Source: Valencia hispanica (Eukaryota > Chordata > Actinopteri > Cyprinodontiformes > Valenciidae). Taken from it: a stretch of 64,000 bases of DNA. Made by a program: the position numbers and the translations under genes. Positions 47,949 through 61,813 of the stretch are shown here, one piece after another. The notes under the pieces were generated by a model, which saw only the letters and a list, made by a program, of their open reading frames with translations, was not told the origin of the DNA and did no database searches. How positions within the stretch are numbered: the stretch's first letter is position 1; each line of letters opens with the position of its first letter. The stretch is from positions 35,757,000 to 35,820,999 of the forward strand of contig OY747710.1 in assembly GCA_963556495.2 (NCBI GenBank). Reading direction: 5' to 3'.

Positions 47949-50264
47949 CCTACCTAGTTTTTTGAAATGCAAGATAGAGATTTAATAGTTTGATAGGGGT
48001 TTAAGAAGGTGAGTCTTTGGTTTTTCTTAACTGTGACTTGTAATCATGTGAAGTCTTCATCAATGATATAATTTACCCCACCTCCTCCCTTTCACACATT
48101 GTCTCACTGTCTGTCCCTGGAGAAAGTAATGCAGGAGGTATGGCAACACACACAAATGGATACAGAGTAAAATAAGGGGACACATCAGGGGACAAAGAGG
48201 ATCGGGGGGATTAGACAAAGTAGGATAAAAAGGGGAAGAGGAGAAGAGGAGAAGGGAAGAAAAAAATTAGACGCATCAGATGTGCAGAAAAAGACAGGAG
48301 GAGTCAAGGACAAAATAGAGGGGAGAAGAAGAAATGGAGAGACTAATGGAGGGAGGTGTGAAGCGTCACTGCCAGTGGCACCATTTCTAATTAACATGGT
48401 GACCTTAGCCCTGTGGTCATGTTATTGTACACACACACAGACAGTGAGATAGTGAGCTTTGTAGTGTTTGTGGAAAAACAAGTAATGACCTCATTTGAAA
48501 TAAACTCAAGCGCAACATTTTTTACAACTGATAATTTTACGTATGTTTTTTTTAACAGGATTTCACATTCACGCTTATCAAAACACATTTCTGGTTTTCT
48601 TCTTTGCAAAATCCAGCAGAGAAGTTAGGTTAATGAGTAAAAAACAGAGAATTGAAAAAAGAAAATCCAAGACAAAATTCAAATACTATAAAAAAAAAAA
48701 AAAAAAAAAAAAAATCTAAGACTGAAACATAAGTCTAAGATTGAACTTAAAACATTACATGGGTAACCAACACAAAGATATAATAAGAAGGAAGACAAGC
48801 AGACAGAAAAACTAACTGAGTGAGGTGGCAGAGGAGAGACAGAGTACAGCTGTAACAGCAATCATCTTTCAGGTCAACAGTAATTACCAAGAAGACTTGG
48901 GAATAACTACAGGACACACACACACACACATACACGACAGTTTTTCTTTTACCCCCCACTTTGTCTCACGGTATTTTCTTATGGTCTCTTTCATTTCACA
49001 ACCAAAACACGCACCTGTCACAAAGAAGATGTTGGGACAAGCTGGAGAGTTTAGTGGGTAAAGGCTTCTCACAATGAACACATCTGCATGCACGCAGGTC
49101 TAATCTTGCTTTGGCTAAATTCTAATTAATTCATCCCTGCTGTCAGGAAGTCACTCTAATTGTGGTTCACTTTGAAGTTGCCACATGAATTTTCAGCCTG
49201 CTTATAAAGCGGGGTAAACAGCCATTAATTCAGCCACTCAGGCAGCACTTATCTCCTCCATAGCTCACATGATCTTAGATAGACCACATAGATTTTTCTG
49301 TTAACTTCTGATTATCATTTTAATCTTATCTCAGATTATCTGAGGAAAGTAAATGTTTCATCCTCCCTTGCAGATGTTTTAGCATCTTCTTGACAATTCT
49401 TATCTCAGATCAGGTTATCACAGTGAAATATCTCCAAACGTAGGTGGCAAATTTTAAATCTGGGTTCATTTTTTTCCCCTTTAAGATTCAAACAGCACCA
49501 CAATGCACCCTGGTAATTTTGATTGATAATTGCTAACCAAAAAAGGTGCAAAGCTTCTGTTTATTTTTATTTGTTTGTTAAAACACATGTTGGACATTAG
49601 CTTTAAGTTAATAGCGCCTCAGTTTGGCATGATTCATGGTTCAGCATACTGCATATACAGTCTTGATTTAGACCTCCTTTTTTTGTATAGCTTCAGACCA
49701 ATTAAAAATGCCAGTGACAAAAGTGGTGTAATCTAAGCGAAGGCTTAGAGTTAAAAATCTGCAAGGTTCACAAAAAAGTCTAAATCATGCAAAATACCAG
49801 AAAGCTCAAATCATAGCTCAAAGACAGGTTCATTAGATTCAGTATGATTCAGAGTTGCAATAATCTGGAAGATTAGACAAATTTGTGGGAACAGTGATAC
49901 AGCCAGTATCATGGCATATGTAAATACTTGTATTTGAGTAGCTGATGAAAACAACTCACATTTCATAAAAATCCAGTTATAAAAATCCAACAACCTTGTT
50001 CTCAGTTTTTGACAGATTACCCAAAGTAGCTCCCCCAGTACCCACCACTAAGTGGGTACTGGGGGAGTTTAAGGAAACTCTTGAGAGTTTTGTCCTGATT
50101 AATGCGTTTTACACCCATTACCCAAATCTTCTCTTAAAAATTTACTCAACTCTTTTTAAAAGAATGTTCCTAATATTGCAAACTATTCCCTTTAGTTTGA
50201 CACCTTTCCCACTGCTATTTGTGCAGAATATCAGACAGAGAGAAACTCACACCTCAACTTCAAA
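47949..50264. other. Intronic sequence with a poly-A run and a perfect hairpin
   Basis: Contains A25 at 48690-48714, purine-rich 48170-48360 and a short (CA)n near 48913. A perfect hairpin is listed separately. No gene. Confidence 0.5.
50030..50067. repeat. Perfect 16 bp inverted repeat, 6 nt loop
   Basis: CTCCCCCAGTACCCAC (50030-50045) and its exact complement GTGGGTACTGGGGGAG (50052-50067) are separated by CACTAA. No matching copy was noticed elsewhere in the window. Confidence 0.9.
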
Positions 50265-50345
50265 CACTGGCAAGGTCAAAAACCTTGGCGTCATATTTGA
50301 TTCAAATGTAAGTTCCACAAAGCTCAAAAAAAATTTTTTAGCAAA
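50265..50345 (+). repeat. Short L2-like LINE coding fragment
   Basis: GKVKNLGVIFDSNVSSTK matches the RT-thumb region (NLGVIFD) also seen in the other LINE copies. Isolated and short. Confidence 0.5.
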
Positions 50346-51904
50346 GTGTTGCAATGCGGCGGTGTCAACACTTCCTTGCTATTCCAACTCCAACTTGCTA
50401 CAGTGGCATGGCCGAGACTGAGCTTCTTTTATACTCCACAGTGGGAGGATGCTGTAGTCACCAATAAAATCTGATGTTTAAAATAAGGGCTGAGCCAGTA
50501 GCAATGCTCGATTCATATTCAAGTGCAGTGTAAAGTTTAAACTGAAGAGGGCACTCCACTAACGGTTTCTGGTAGAAGATGAATAGCTTCATTTAAATGT
50601 GCTAAAACACCAAAAATAACAACCAGACAAGTTGACCGCACTATTAGACACTCATTTATACAGTTTATCAGCAAATAGAGGTGATTTGGGGGTGAGTTAC
50701 ACTTTAAGCTCTCTGGTTTTCTTTGTTCTCCGCTTGTTCCTCGTCAATACTTCCCATCTTCCAGTCCCTGTATTTTGATGCCTGTCTGCGATCCCTTGTA
50801 AGTTCTTTTGTCAAGTCATTTCTTCATTAAAATCATTTACCTATACATTTTACTGCATTTGGAACCTCCATCAAACAAACCATGACAGGGACATGTCGTA
50901 AGTAAAAAATTCAGGTACTAAACGATGAACACTACAAAAGGTAAAACAATGTAACAAACTACCTGTCCTTTTTTGAACCAATACTTCTAGAGCTCTTGCT
51001 CACAATTAGTGGATTTCTTTTCAGGTGCATGTAACGGACACATTTACTTCAAAGTAAAATCTGGGATGTTCATTTATCTCATTTTTATTTTGTAGATCGA
51101 ATCTTTTTTGTTTTGTTGTTTTTGTGCAACATTGTCCATTCATTTTAGTAAGGCTTTAGAGCATTTAGTAGGTAAGTTCTTATAAAGTCTGTGGTTCATC
51201 CTTGGAGCTCAGTTGGTTGTCATGTAAATGGTCTGGAGTCATATTATACCCCTGAGGCAGTTACCATATGTCACTTCCACTATCCCTGCTCTTTTGCTAT
51301 CACTACTTGAGTCACTGCTATAGCTTTTTACAATGAGGTGAATTCATTTTCTCTCTGTAGTAAATCTACACATGATCTACACACACAAAGACAAACTAAA
51401 CCAAATTGTTAGTCTGGTTTGTGTTTCTGAGAACATCCAAAAAGACTTTTTCTAATATTTGCCTATTTGACCATGAAACCCATCTCTGTGTGTGGATGCT
51501 GCATACTGAGTAAGTCCTCATTATTACGATCCCTCTAGTTAAAAATGTTGATGGCAGCATCTTTCTTTTGGGAATCTTTTTAAAAATATATATATGTTCT
51601 CTTTGATTGGTGCTGAAGAACTGAGTGTTGGATATGCTGTAAAAATACTGATGGAATCTGCAGAAAAAGTTAGGTCCAACATTCACATTTCAGCAATATA
51701 TAACATTTTGCAAAGATAATCCAAAACTGACCACAGTAAAAATGTCAGAAAGTCTTGAGTTCAATCCAGCATAAAAGTGAATGTGAATTGATGTCTTTTA
51801 TCTGACATTGTGGACCTTCAATGCTTTCTCAAGAATATTAATAGGAAAACATGATTATTATTTCTTCAAAATAAGATCTTACAGTGTTTGTGTAAAAAAT
51901 ATGG
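50346..51904. other. Unassigned intronic sequence
   Basis: Nothing recognised. Confidence 0.4.
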
Positions 51905-52190
51905 GCCGACTGTGGCTCAGCAGTTTGTCCTGTAACCGGAAGGTTGCCGGTTCGAACCCCCATTTTGTCTGTCTTGGTCGTTGTGTCCTTTGGTAAGACA
52001 CTTCACCTGTCTTGCCCGCTGGTGGTGGTCACAGTGACGCCAATTTACAACAGCCTCAATTCTGTCAGTTTATTCACCAGCTGTGGCTACAATGTAACTT
52101 ACCATCACCAGTGAATGAATGTGAGTGTGTATGGGTAAATGACTGACTGTAGTACAGACCATATTCTTTACATTTTTTGCGAATGAGGAA
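51905..52190 (+). mobile_element. tRNA-derived SINE (AFC-like)
   Basis: It has A-box-like TGTGGCTCAGCAGTTTGTCC and a perfect B-box GGTTCGAACCC (51949-51959). The body follows: CTTGGTCGTTGTGTCC, AAGACACTTCACC, GCTGGTGGTGGTC, AGCTGTGGCTACAATGTAAC and CACCAGTGAATGAATGTGAG. No cloverleaf tRNA can be drawn, so it is a SINE, not a tRNA gene. The family name is tentative. Confidence 0.75.
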
Positions 52191-55100
52191 ATCATTTAAA
52201 AAAGATGTTACTCTAAACAAACTTTTCCACATTTTGTCACATTACTGTCTCTATCTATAAGCAGCTTGGACAAATTTGGACGCATGGACAAATGTGTCCA
52301 TACATTCAAATTGTTCCAGTAAAATGTGAAAATTTACGTAGGAAGGGATTTGACACTCATCTTGGGTCTCATGATTAAGGAGCCTTGATGCTAGGAGTAG
52401 TGGAGAGGTTTTATAACACTGTCAACAAATTTAGAATGTATAGGTTTTATGACTAGCACCAAATAGCAGCTCTTTGATCTTTTAAGCAGCGCAATGTGTG
52501 CAGTAGTGAATCGAGAAGCAGGTGGAAAAAGCTAAAGCAATTAAGAAATAACAAAAGCAATTTACAGTATGCAGAAATGCAAATGTTAAAAGCAGCAGCT
52601 ATTTAGGAAAGAAAATCACAAAAAGACTATTTAGAATCAAAGTGGACAAGAAAGCCCCTAAAATTATATAAACACTAAAAAAATTTACATAGTTTTATTC
52701 AGCTACTCATTTATTCTTATTTTTGCATTAATTTTTGCAGTAAATTTTACAGTCATGTTATTTTCGCATTTTCTTAGTGTCCTATAAATTAGTTACACAG
52801 GACTCATTATTCAGTTATAAGTTAATTAAGCCTTTAGGTGTCACTTTTGTGCTGGGGATTATTTAAATAAAAGTCATGAACCTTTAATCAGGTATCAAGT
52901 GCCTATGTTTGGGAGGACCAAACCATTCCGTACAGGTAAGTTACCTGAAGTTACCTGTAGGACTGCAAATGGTCGGTAGGCAATAAAACATCTTAAAGCA
53001 TGTTTGAGTTGTGGTTTTTTGAGGCAAGAACCAAGTCTCATTGGTAACGAGGCTTTAAGTGTAGACTTAACCTCTACAAATGTGATAGTTTGTAGACCTA
53101 CAAATCATTAAACTAATATAATTCCATATGCGTCTGTTAATTTCCAAGACACATTTTTCAAGTCTACTTTGAGGTCAAGTTCAATGAAGAAAGAACTTTT
53201 GGAAAGTTAATTTAGACGTTTTCTTGCATTTCATATCCTTAGCCTTTCGTCTTCTGAAATCCTATGGTTTTTTTCAAAGATGGGTCTGATTGCATAAATA
53301 ATGTCAGTAAAAAACCCACCCCAACATATAATGTGTCATGGTAATAACAGACTTTTTAAGCACCTACAAAAGAGGCACTCTTAACTTTTAATGTGAATTG
53401 GAGACTAAATACGATAACAAACTCCAACATTAATGCAGCACAGAATGAATATACATGAATTTATATGGGAACAACATGAGCCAACATGGGTGTGGTTCTA
53501 GCTGCACCCCCTCAGTGAAATGACAGCAAAAACAGCAACAACAACAAAACAAAATCAGTTTTACTCTCCACAAACCTAGAACTAAAATAACTTCTGGTAT
53601 TATGGGAAGTATTGTAACAAAGCATATCTTTTTAAGTTCTTCCTGATATCATTTGCAGTTTTCACACAGCTGTGACTAACAAATAACATCACCTGTATAG
53701 TTAGAATACCTTGAACCAGTAAGAAGAATGCCTACTAACTACAGATTAAAATTTGAACAGCTGATCAATTGATCTGTCAGAAATGATCCCGTTACTTAGT
53801 TTAAGGAGGAAGGTATTAATACCATAGTGCAGACTTGCAATCCTTTTTCATTGCAAGAAAAATACATTCTGCCGTCAGAAATGTTTCTGGTCACCCACCA
53901 CTGTTATTAGAAAAACCCTTTTTTCAAAACTTCCGTTGGCAAACTACAATTAGAATATCTATAAAGCAGTTGACTCCAGGCTCCCTACCCATGCAGATAA
54001 TCTTACTAATTAACAAATTACAATCAATATAAATATCTAAATGTAATAGATAACATTAATTCAGCTGTACAAACCTTTTAGTCTTTTCATCTTTTCTGAA
54101 ACTATACTACTAACTGCAAAAAAGCTAGGTGGGAAATCAGTGGCTTTCTCCATAATTAGCTCATGACACAGTAGGAAGTATGTGTAATTTCATTTGGAAT
54201 TGACTTTTTGCCCCCTATTCCGTCTCTCTGGAAAACCTAATCCCTGAGGCGTATAGAGGTCTTCTTTCTAGAACACCAGCTAAACACATCACAACCCCTC
54301 TGCTGCTAATGCTCGCACCCAGAAATCCGTTAGGAACAAAATGAGAGATGGAAGTCTAATGAAAAGAGGTTTAATAGAAGGAAATGGCAAAGGTGGCCTA
54401 GAGGTTTGCTGCTGTTTAATTCAGTGGGATGCTCCAGCTGCCTGAAGACTGGCCCAACCTAATTGTACTCTTCTGGCTTAGAAAGGGATGCACCAATAAA
54501 GTTACAGACAGTTTAGGCTAAATTAAATTTTCTTGGATTACCCAAACCCTTCCTGTATCTATTGAAACTTAATTTAGGTGGTGGTATAAAAACCATCAAC
54601 AACCATCATGCTTTCTGAAGGAATATCCCATTTCTCAGTGTCATATTTTAACGACTTCCTAAATGAAGTGCCAGTGGATAATGAGAGAGGTAGTATTAGT
54701 GCAAAGGATAACCCTGGAAAATAGGATTTAGCCTCATTATCATGGCAGCAATAAAGACCTGCCAGTTATGTAGAGCCACTGTGTATTATATACAGTCTAT
54801 GATTACAACTGGTTTCTGGGTAAAACATCATCTTTTAGCAAACTCCACTAGTGTCTTTCAAGATCTTGTTATAATATATAAATTCCTAAAAGTCACTGAC
54901 CACCCCTAAAAGATAAAAATAACTTGTTAACACCATGTATTTATTTTTATGAGGGACAAATCAGTCAAAACATTGTAACATTTGAGTCTAAAATGTCAGA
55001 TGTGTTGCATACAGGATTTTGTAGCCAGTTGCAAACTTTGTTCTTGGTTAGGCTTTTCTACTCAATGTAGTGCAACAATATACACCAGTGCATCATCATT

Positions 55101-57165
55101 AATGAATACCTGAATATCAATACATAAGTGGTTAGCTGTCTATACAAAAATAGTCTAATGATAGCTGTATGTACCGTTTGAGTTTATTAACCTACATTTT
55201 TTCTTCACCCTTTAGGAATTTACAGAATTATGTTTCACAGGGAATTGCTCTCCTAGGTCCTAGGCTTTGTATTTGGAAGCTATTATCTCAGTCCTGGGAG
55301 GCAGATTTGACCATATCTATGCAAGAGGCATTTGACAGATTTTTGAAATCTTTATGACCCAATATATCTTTAATAATTGCATGGTTTTCAAGTGGACCAT
55401 AATGATTAGAAAGGAGTGAGTCGGTCTTGCTAATGAAACCATAATGACTTGTGGGTAGAAGTCATTGTCTTTGAGTGTGTCATTAGAGAATCTGACAGTG
55501 TTCAATAGGAGTTTATTGGAAAAATGTTTTATTTCTGAGGCTTAGCTATCAGAAGTGATGCAGTTCCACCATACCCTGACTTATTAGATTAATGAGTTTG
55601 ATAATCTTTTCTGCAAACACTTATGTGAAGGAACATTGAAGTAAACGAACATCCAATTACATCACATCTGATCTTCTCCACTCTGTTCACTAAGTATTCA
55701 TATCCAATCAATTCTTTCACATTTTGTCTCATTAAGACTATAAACTTCAATGTGTTTTATTGGTATTTAAAATCACAGACCAACACAAAATAGGATATAA
55801 GGGTGAAGTAGAAGGAGAATGATACAAGGTTTAGTTTTTCTTTTTACAAATAAAAAATGATAAAATAAGTATGGCATGTGACAACTGCAAAACTATCAAG
55901 ACATAATTGTCAGATAATAAAATGATCAAAACTGACTGGCTAGGCAATGGGAACATTAATTAAAGAAGCAGCCAAAAGGGTAACTCTAAACAGCTGCTGG
56001 GATCTGACTGAAAATGGGCGAAAATGTCAGTCTCGACATGTTTAAAGTTGGAAGAGTTATACCCAAAATGAATTTGAAGTGTAATTAGTGGGGGTTTTAC
56101 AAAGTGATGACTCACGTCACTGAATTCATGTAAACACCACCCATTCATTATTCTATTTCTAATAAAAACTAAAGAAACTAACTTTATCTAAACTAAAAAA
56201 AAATGTCATTCTATTTCAGAAAATTGCACAATTTTGTGCTTGGCTATCACATAAAATATATATATGGTTCTAGTTGAAATTTGACAAAACATGGAAAGGC
56301 TTAAGAGGCATAACAATGCATGCTATAGGTTCTCACTGCATTTCTATTTAAAACAGATAAGATAGTAATACTATATAGGAAGGCTAGAGTACCTAGGAGC
56401 GAAAAATAAGGGAGTGTGCAGGATGTAGGATGGTTGCCAGTTTGTCTGTCCTGTAAAGTTCTGTCAATAGCCCGTTTCAAAAGACACACCATGGCGGCAT
56501 ATTCGGGTAATATTGCTGGCCCAGTGTGTCCTTTGAATGTGCCGTCGTGGCATGGCAAAGCGAGAATATTGCAGCATTTGTGCCAGCAAGCTTGATGGTA
56601 ATATCACCACAATATTACCGGAATGCTGGTCTTTTGAATGAAGATTATGAGTTTGCGCAACAGATTAAGAACAACAGACACCTTTTGAAGCAGCTCGCAA
56701 AAAACCCCCAAAAAACTTAAGGAGCTGGGGTTCAATTGGGATAAAAAACAAGTTAAAATGATTTTTTTAAAATTCCACAAGCAGAGATCGGGGAAGACAT
56801 TTTTGTTCGTCATTTTGACCGACAGGGTCAACAAAGTCTGGTCATAATCCATTTTCACCTGTCAGTCTTAAAAATAACATATAACACAATAAGTGATTTG
56901 ATTCAATGACCACCAGTCAGTCTAACATAAATAAGTATAATATGTAGTACATAAATAAGTATAATATGTAGTAAGGCCACAAATCACTGTGGAAATTAAT
57001 ATCCTCCATTGTATGTCTGTATAAAATTAAATATCCTTCAGGAAGCCTTTTGCATCCATCAACATTAACTGTCCTTAGGTTTATCAAAACCTTCAAATAC
57101 CAAAGCAGTGCATCAACAATTAGAAGTTCATCAGACCGGAGAGAAGAGGGTGAGATTAAGCTTGC
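52191..57165. other. Intronic sequence near the RRM1 exon
   Basis: About 5 kb of AT-rich DNA without recognised genes or transposons. A small GGTAATAT/ATATTACC palindrome lies near 56598-56620. The GC donor lies at its right edge on the minus strand. Confidence 0.45.
57160..57165 (-). promoter_or_regulatory. Non-canonical GC 5' splice site of the long rbms3 intron
   Basis: On the minus strand the exon ends GCGAAG and the intron starts GCAAGC. No GT occurs at or next to the position required by the conserved AQMAK / QQEQD junction. Functional GC-AG introns usually have a strong AAG|GCAAG context, which this site matches. Confidence 0.8.
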
Positions 57166-57257
57166 CTTCGCCATCTGTGCCTGGACTCCACTGGCTTTGA
57201 GCGAGGCCACAGCCTTTTGGGCTGCCGCAGGGCTGTCGAAGTCCACAAAGCCATAGC
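57166..57257 (-). CDS. rbms3: rbms3 coding exon, C-terminal half of RRM1
   Basis: This is an internal coding exon of an RBMS-family protein. Its 92 bp supply the last two bases of a Gly codon plus 30 residues: RNP1 (GYGFVDF), then [14 protein letters not shown] and a final AQMAK, the end of RRM1. A pyrimidine-rich tract and CAG acceptor precede it. It ends in phase 0 at AAG and joins in frame to the exon at 5717-5874, whose first residues (QQEQDPTN) follow AQMAK in RBMS proteins. The family binds A/U-rich RNA and single-stranded DNA; RBMS3 is known to bind AU-rich 3' UTRs. The paralogue call rests on remembered differences (ASLKA here; FGHV and RDANG in the next exon), so RBMS1 or RBMS2 is less likely but not excluded. 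The donor is GC rather than GT. The upstream exon with the start of RRM1 was not found before 64000. Confidence 0.93.
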
Positions 57258-58854
57258 CTGTTAACAGAAAACCAAACAAGAGAAATAAGAAGTGAAACAA
57301 TTGTGGGAAAGAGGAGTAGTTTTAAAACAAGAGGACATAAAAAGACAACCAAAAGCTAGGATCAGGCAAAATTTTCAAATGTGTTTGCAAGCAAGTCCAA
57401 TTCTGATCCCATTTGGTTTTCTAATGTGTCAAAATCAAGTCATGTATTACACAAAAACTTTAAACTGCCTGATTTCAGTTTTGATTTGTGATTCAGGTTT
57501 CAGCAAGTTTATGTTTATTTGCACAACCTTGTGTAATGTTTTACCATATGATTACACTATGTCATTTGCTGACATTAATGTCAGTCTGCTCTTTATGGAA
57601 TCCCATTCTGTTTCTGCATTTCACAACTTTTCAGTTTATTTACGAAGTACTTTTTTTTTCTCTGTTACTGTCCGTGCATCTGTTAGAGCGTTGGGCCACT
57701 GGGGATCTGGGTTGGGCCCTACAGGAAGATCTGGAGGATAAAAGGTCTGAACACACTCATAAATCTCTACTTTCAGAAATAGTGCATGTCCTTCTTTACT
57801 AGGTCACATGGTTGAGAGCTGGGAAGAGATGTCAAGACACAAACAGGCTGTCCTCAGTCTTTCAGAAATGAATCTGACAGACTGCATGCACTTGTGTGTT
57901 GAAAATGTGAACGTAATAGATTATGAGAGACTTATGGCCCATGCATGAGTGCGTAAGAAAACTCGGAAAGAACAGCTCTGAGTGTGCTAATTCTTAAAAC
58001 AATTATGTAATCCTTATGTTTAAAGTCTAACTTGTCTTTAAAATAAACGTGCTTGGAATGAGGGACTCTATTTCTCTCTTGTACATTCACACATAGACAT
58101 ACATTTCGGTCGTAACATTTGTTCCTGTCTTTCTTTCTGCCTTTTCCCAAATTTGGAGAGACACTGTTTTGCTAATAAGCAGCAGATTTTTTTCTCTTTT
58201 TTTAATTGTTCAAAGGCAGCAAGCTGCTTTCACAGCAAGATCTACCCTGTACATGCAAATATTTATACGCTGGCTAATGAGAAACCCATTATTCAGCCAA
58301 AATAGGGTTACACAACCCCACATTCACGTTCTTCCTCTGGTACATAAACATGCAAAATGCACATGCAATTCGCTTTGACCTATAAAGATCTAGACAAGCC
58401 AGATAAAGATATACCTTTTTATCGTAAGAGGAATCACAAATGGTTGTCTTACCAAGAATGCATACACAGCATTTATCAGTACCTTGATCAAATGTCTTTG
58501 TTTTATTCCACTGGATTTAGAAAATAGTTGCATTTTCCTCTCTGACAAATAAGTAACTGCTTAAAAACAAAATGTCCAGAGAATTCATTGATTCAGCACA
58601 TAACATGTATGCCAGCCTCATTTATTCTATTGTAGCCTGCATAATATCCTGTGCTTGAAAGTTAGTTAATTGAATCATTAAAAAAAATCAGGCTAATTCA
58701 AAGTTAAGGCTAAGTTTACGTAAAAATATTTAGAGGTTTCTATTTAAACAAAAACAGACATGATTCAACAAATAGCTGTTTACAACTCCGTAAAACCTTA
58801 AAACCGCTTTTCTAATTAATCAATTCATCCTGTTCATTCTTGCCGGACATGCTG
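57258..58854. other. Intron upstream of the RRM1 exon
   Basis: On the minus strand it ends with a pyrimidine-rich tract (CTTGTTTGGTTTTCTG) and TTAACAG, the acceptor. Nothing else recognised. Confidence 0.5.
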
Positions 58855-59040
58855 GTGCCTGGTTATTGGGCGAGAGACAGGGTACGACCTGGACAGGCCA
58901 CCAGTCCATCACAGGGTAACACAGAGATACGCAATACAAACACCCATGTAAGAACATGTAAGCTTCATGCAGAAAGACCCCATGCTGGGATCTGAACCAG
59001 GGACCACAGTATTTTCAACTTTGCCAGCGTTAAGCCCTGC
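58855..59040 (-). repeat. DANA-like SINE, partly deleted
   Basis: Inverted SINE body: GACCTGGACAGGCCACCAGT, CCATCACAGGGTAACACAGA, then CATGCAGAAAGACCCCA and a B-box complement GGATCTGAACC. The middle block present in other copies is missing. Confidence 0.75.
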
Positions 59041-59695
59041 TTTCTAATTAGGTCAGTTTAATAGATATACAAGTACTGAGAAATCTGCTGTTTACTAGAA
59101 TCAGACTCAAATCTAGCTGTCTTCAGTATAAGTTAGGTGTTAAAAACATGACCTCAGAGGAAGTAGAAAATGTGCAAGAAACATCTAGAAAGGAAACTGT
59201 ATTTTTGTATCACAGCATGTCTGCCGTTCATTCAAAATGTCGGAACAGGCACTGAAACCTCAGCAGACAACAGGAAGCTAAAAGGAGAAGGGTAAAAATG
59301 TTTTGTTTTATTCTTTTTGACAAGTCCAATTCTATCTGTTGTTAAGCATGCTGAATCTGGAAATATTGGCAGAGTTTTAAAAATCTCTCAGTTAAGTTAA
59401 TGGTCCAATGCAACCTTAGTAAGGCAAGCTGCTTGCATCAATTAGGCTTGCTAAAAATGATAATTACTCATTTAAAATTCTGAAGACAGCTTAAAATGTC
59501 TATTTCAATTATTATTATTTTTTATAGTAGCAAAAACCATGTTTAGCTGCAGAGCAGTGGGACGCCAACTGCTCTCTCACACATGGTGTGATATCGCCTC
59601 TTATAACTGATTATTGTTCATGACATGGAGGCTTTCTAATGCTCTTGTATAGGTACAATAAGTGAACGAATGATTTTACCTATAAGGAAACTAAT
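59041..59695. other. Unassigned intronic sequence
   Basis: Nothing recognised. Confidence 0.4.
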
Positions 59696-59700
59696 GCTTT

Positions 59701-60022
59701 TGTCACGAGGTGTGTGGAGAATGGACCCAAACGCACTCGCTGACGGAAGGTGCAGGATGTTTATTAAAGTGAGGAGGTGGTGATGATGGTGGTGAAGATG
59801 GCAGGAACGGAGACACTGACTTCGGGCAGGGAAGGAAGACAGCAGGAAGAACACACCATGGAGATAGACGGTTACCAACTACTGACTATCGAGTAACTAC
59901 TAATGATCCGGCCGGGAGTGAAAGGAAGTGAGGGGTCTTAAAGGCAGGAGGTGAGTGGGATCAGGTGTGGTTGATGAGACAGACAGGTGAAGACAATGAG
60001 GCAGGAATAGGGCAGTGTGACA
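59701..60022 (-). repeat. Downstream (3') LTR
   Basis: Nearly identical to the other LTR. It lacks GTCT next to the AATGATCCGGCC block and has TTTAAG at the TATA-like position. The poly-A signal AATAAA is at 59765-59760. Confidence 0.93.
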
Positions 60023-60044
60023 GGACCCCCCCCCCCCCCCCTTT
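60023..60044 (-). other. Polypurine tract
   Basis: On the minus strand AAAG followed by an unbroken run of G (16 in all) and TCC stands directly before the downstream LTR (TGTCAC). That is where plus-strand DNA synthesis of LTR elements is primed. Confidence 0.8.
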
Positions 60045-60169
60045 AAAGGTGGATTCCAGACGCCATGGAGAGAGTGGAAAAGAAAGGGAAGAGATAAAAA
60101 AAAGCACCCTTGCCAGGGTGGGTGGCGGGGGCCCATGGAAGGAGGGCCCGAGTCTCTTTGGGTACGCCC

Positions 60170-60300
60170 CTGGAAGTCTGGCGGACGGCCCCGGTGGCGG
60201 CCCCTGAGGACCTGGAAGTCTGGCGGACGGCCCCGGTGGCGGCCCCTGAGGACCTGGAAGTCTGGCGGACGGCCCTGGTGGCGTCCTCTGGCTGGACGGA
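60170..60300 (-). repeat. 42 bp tandem repeat, about three units
   Basis: Unit GACCTGGAAGTCTGGCGGAC then GGCCCCGGTGGCGGCCCCTGAG on the plus strand; nearly perfect. Confidence 0.9.
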
Positions 60301-60379
60301 GGTCGGGCGGACGGCCCTTAGGTCCTCTTCTGAGGGTCAGGTAGCGCCAAAGATGCCTGGCCGGTAAAGGTTGGCCGAG

Positions 60380-60596
60380 ACAAAGAGAGTCTGGAGGCTC
60401 GGACGCCTGCTGAGACGAAGAGTCTGGAGGCTCGGACGCCTGCTGAGAGGAAGAGTCTGGAGGCTCGGACGCCTGCTGAGACGAAGGTTCTGGAGGCTCG
60501 GACGCCTGCTGAGACGAAGGTTCTGGAGGCTCGGACGCCTGCTGAGACGAAGGTTCTGGAGGCTCGGACGCCTGCTGAGACGAAGGTTCTGGAGGG
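60380..60596 (-). repeat. 33 bp tandem repeat, about six and a half units
   Basis: Unit CTGGAGGCTCGGACGCCTGC then TGAGACGAAGGTT on the plus strand, with a GGTT/GAGT variant splitting the array into two subtypes. Confidence 0.92.
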
Positions 60597-60688
60597 TCCT
60601 CCTTGACCCTCCCTGGGAGCTCTAGCGACGGGGACGGGTCCTCCCTGACCCTCCCCTGGAGCTCCAGCGACGCATGGGGAAATGTCCA

Positions 60689-61808
<1,120 letters not shown>

Positions 61809-61813
61809 GCTTT

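Larger units (their letters stand above)
59900..60688 (-). pseudogene. In-frame continuation beyond the TGA, with 33 bp and 42 bp repeats
   Basis: The frame of the 257-residue protein stays open from 60688 into the downstream LTR, stopping at 59900. It contains about six units of PPEPSSQQASE (33 bp), then about three of LRGRHRGRPPDFQV (42 bp). Both units are multiples of three, and no stop occurs in this frame for about 790 bp. The TGA may therefore be a late single-base change (it would fit loss of a CpG) or a point of readthrough or true termination. The part inside the purine tract and LTR is unlikely to be coding. Confidence 0.45.

Noticed and set aside
49996..50421. 141-codon frame with hydrophobic stretches
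   Set aside because: Spans the hairpin and a short LINE fragment; no start context, splice sites or domain.
57292..57802. 104- and 149-codon plus-strand frames beside the RRM1 exon
   Set aside because: Antisense to the gene's intron, with no domain and no supporting signals.
60380..60596. Regular repeat array that might be taken for CRISPR
   Set aside because: Units are directly joined with no spacers, in a vertebrate intron.
60371..60625. Plus-strand Arg/Leu-rich repeat frame
   Set aside because: Antisense of the 33 bp repeats in the minus-strand element; opens only because the unit is a multiple of three and GC-rich.
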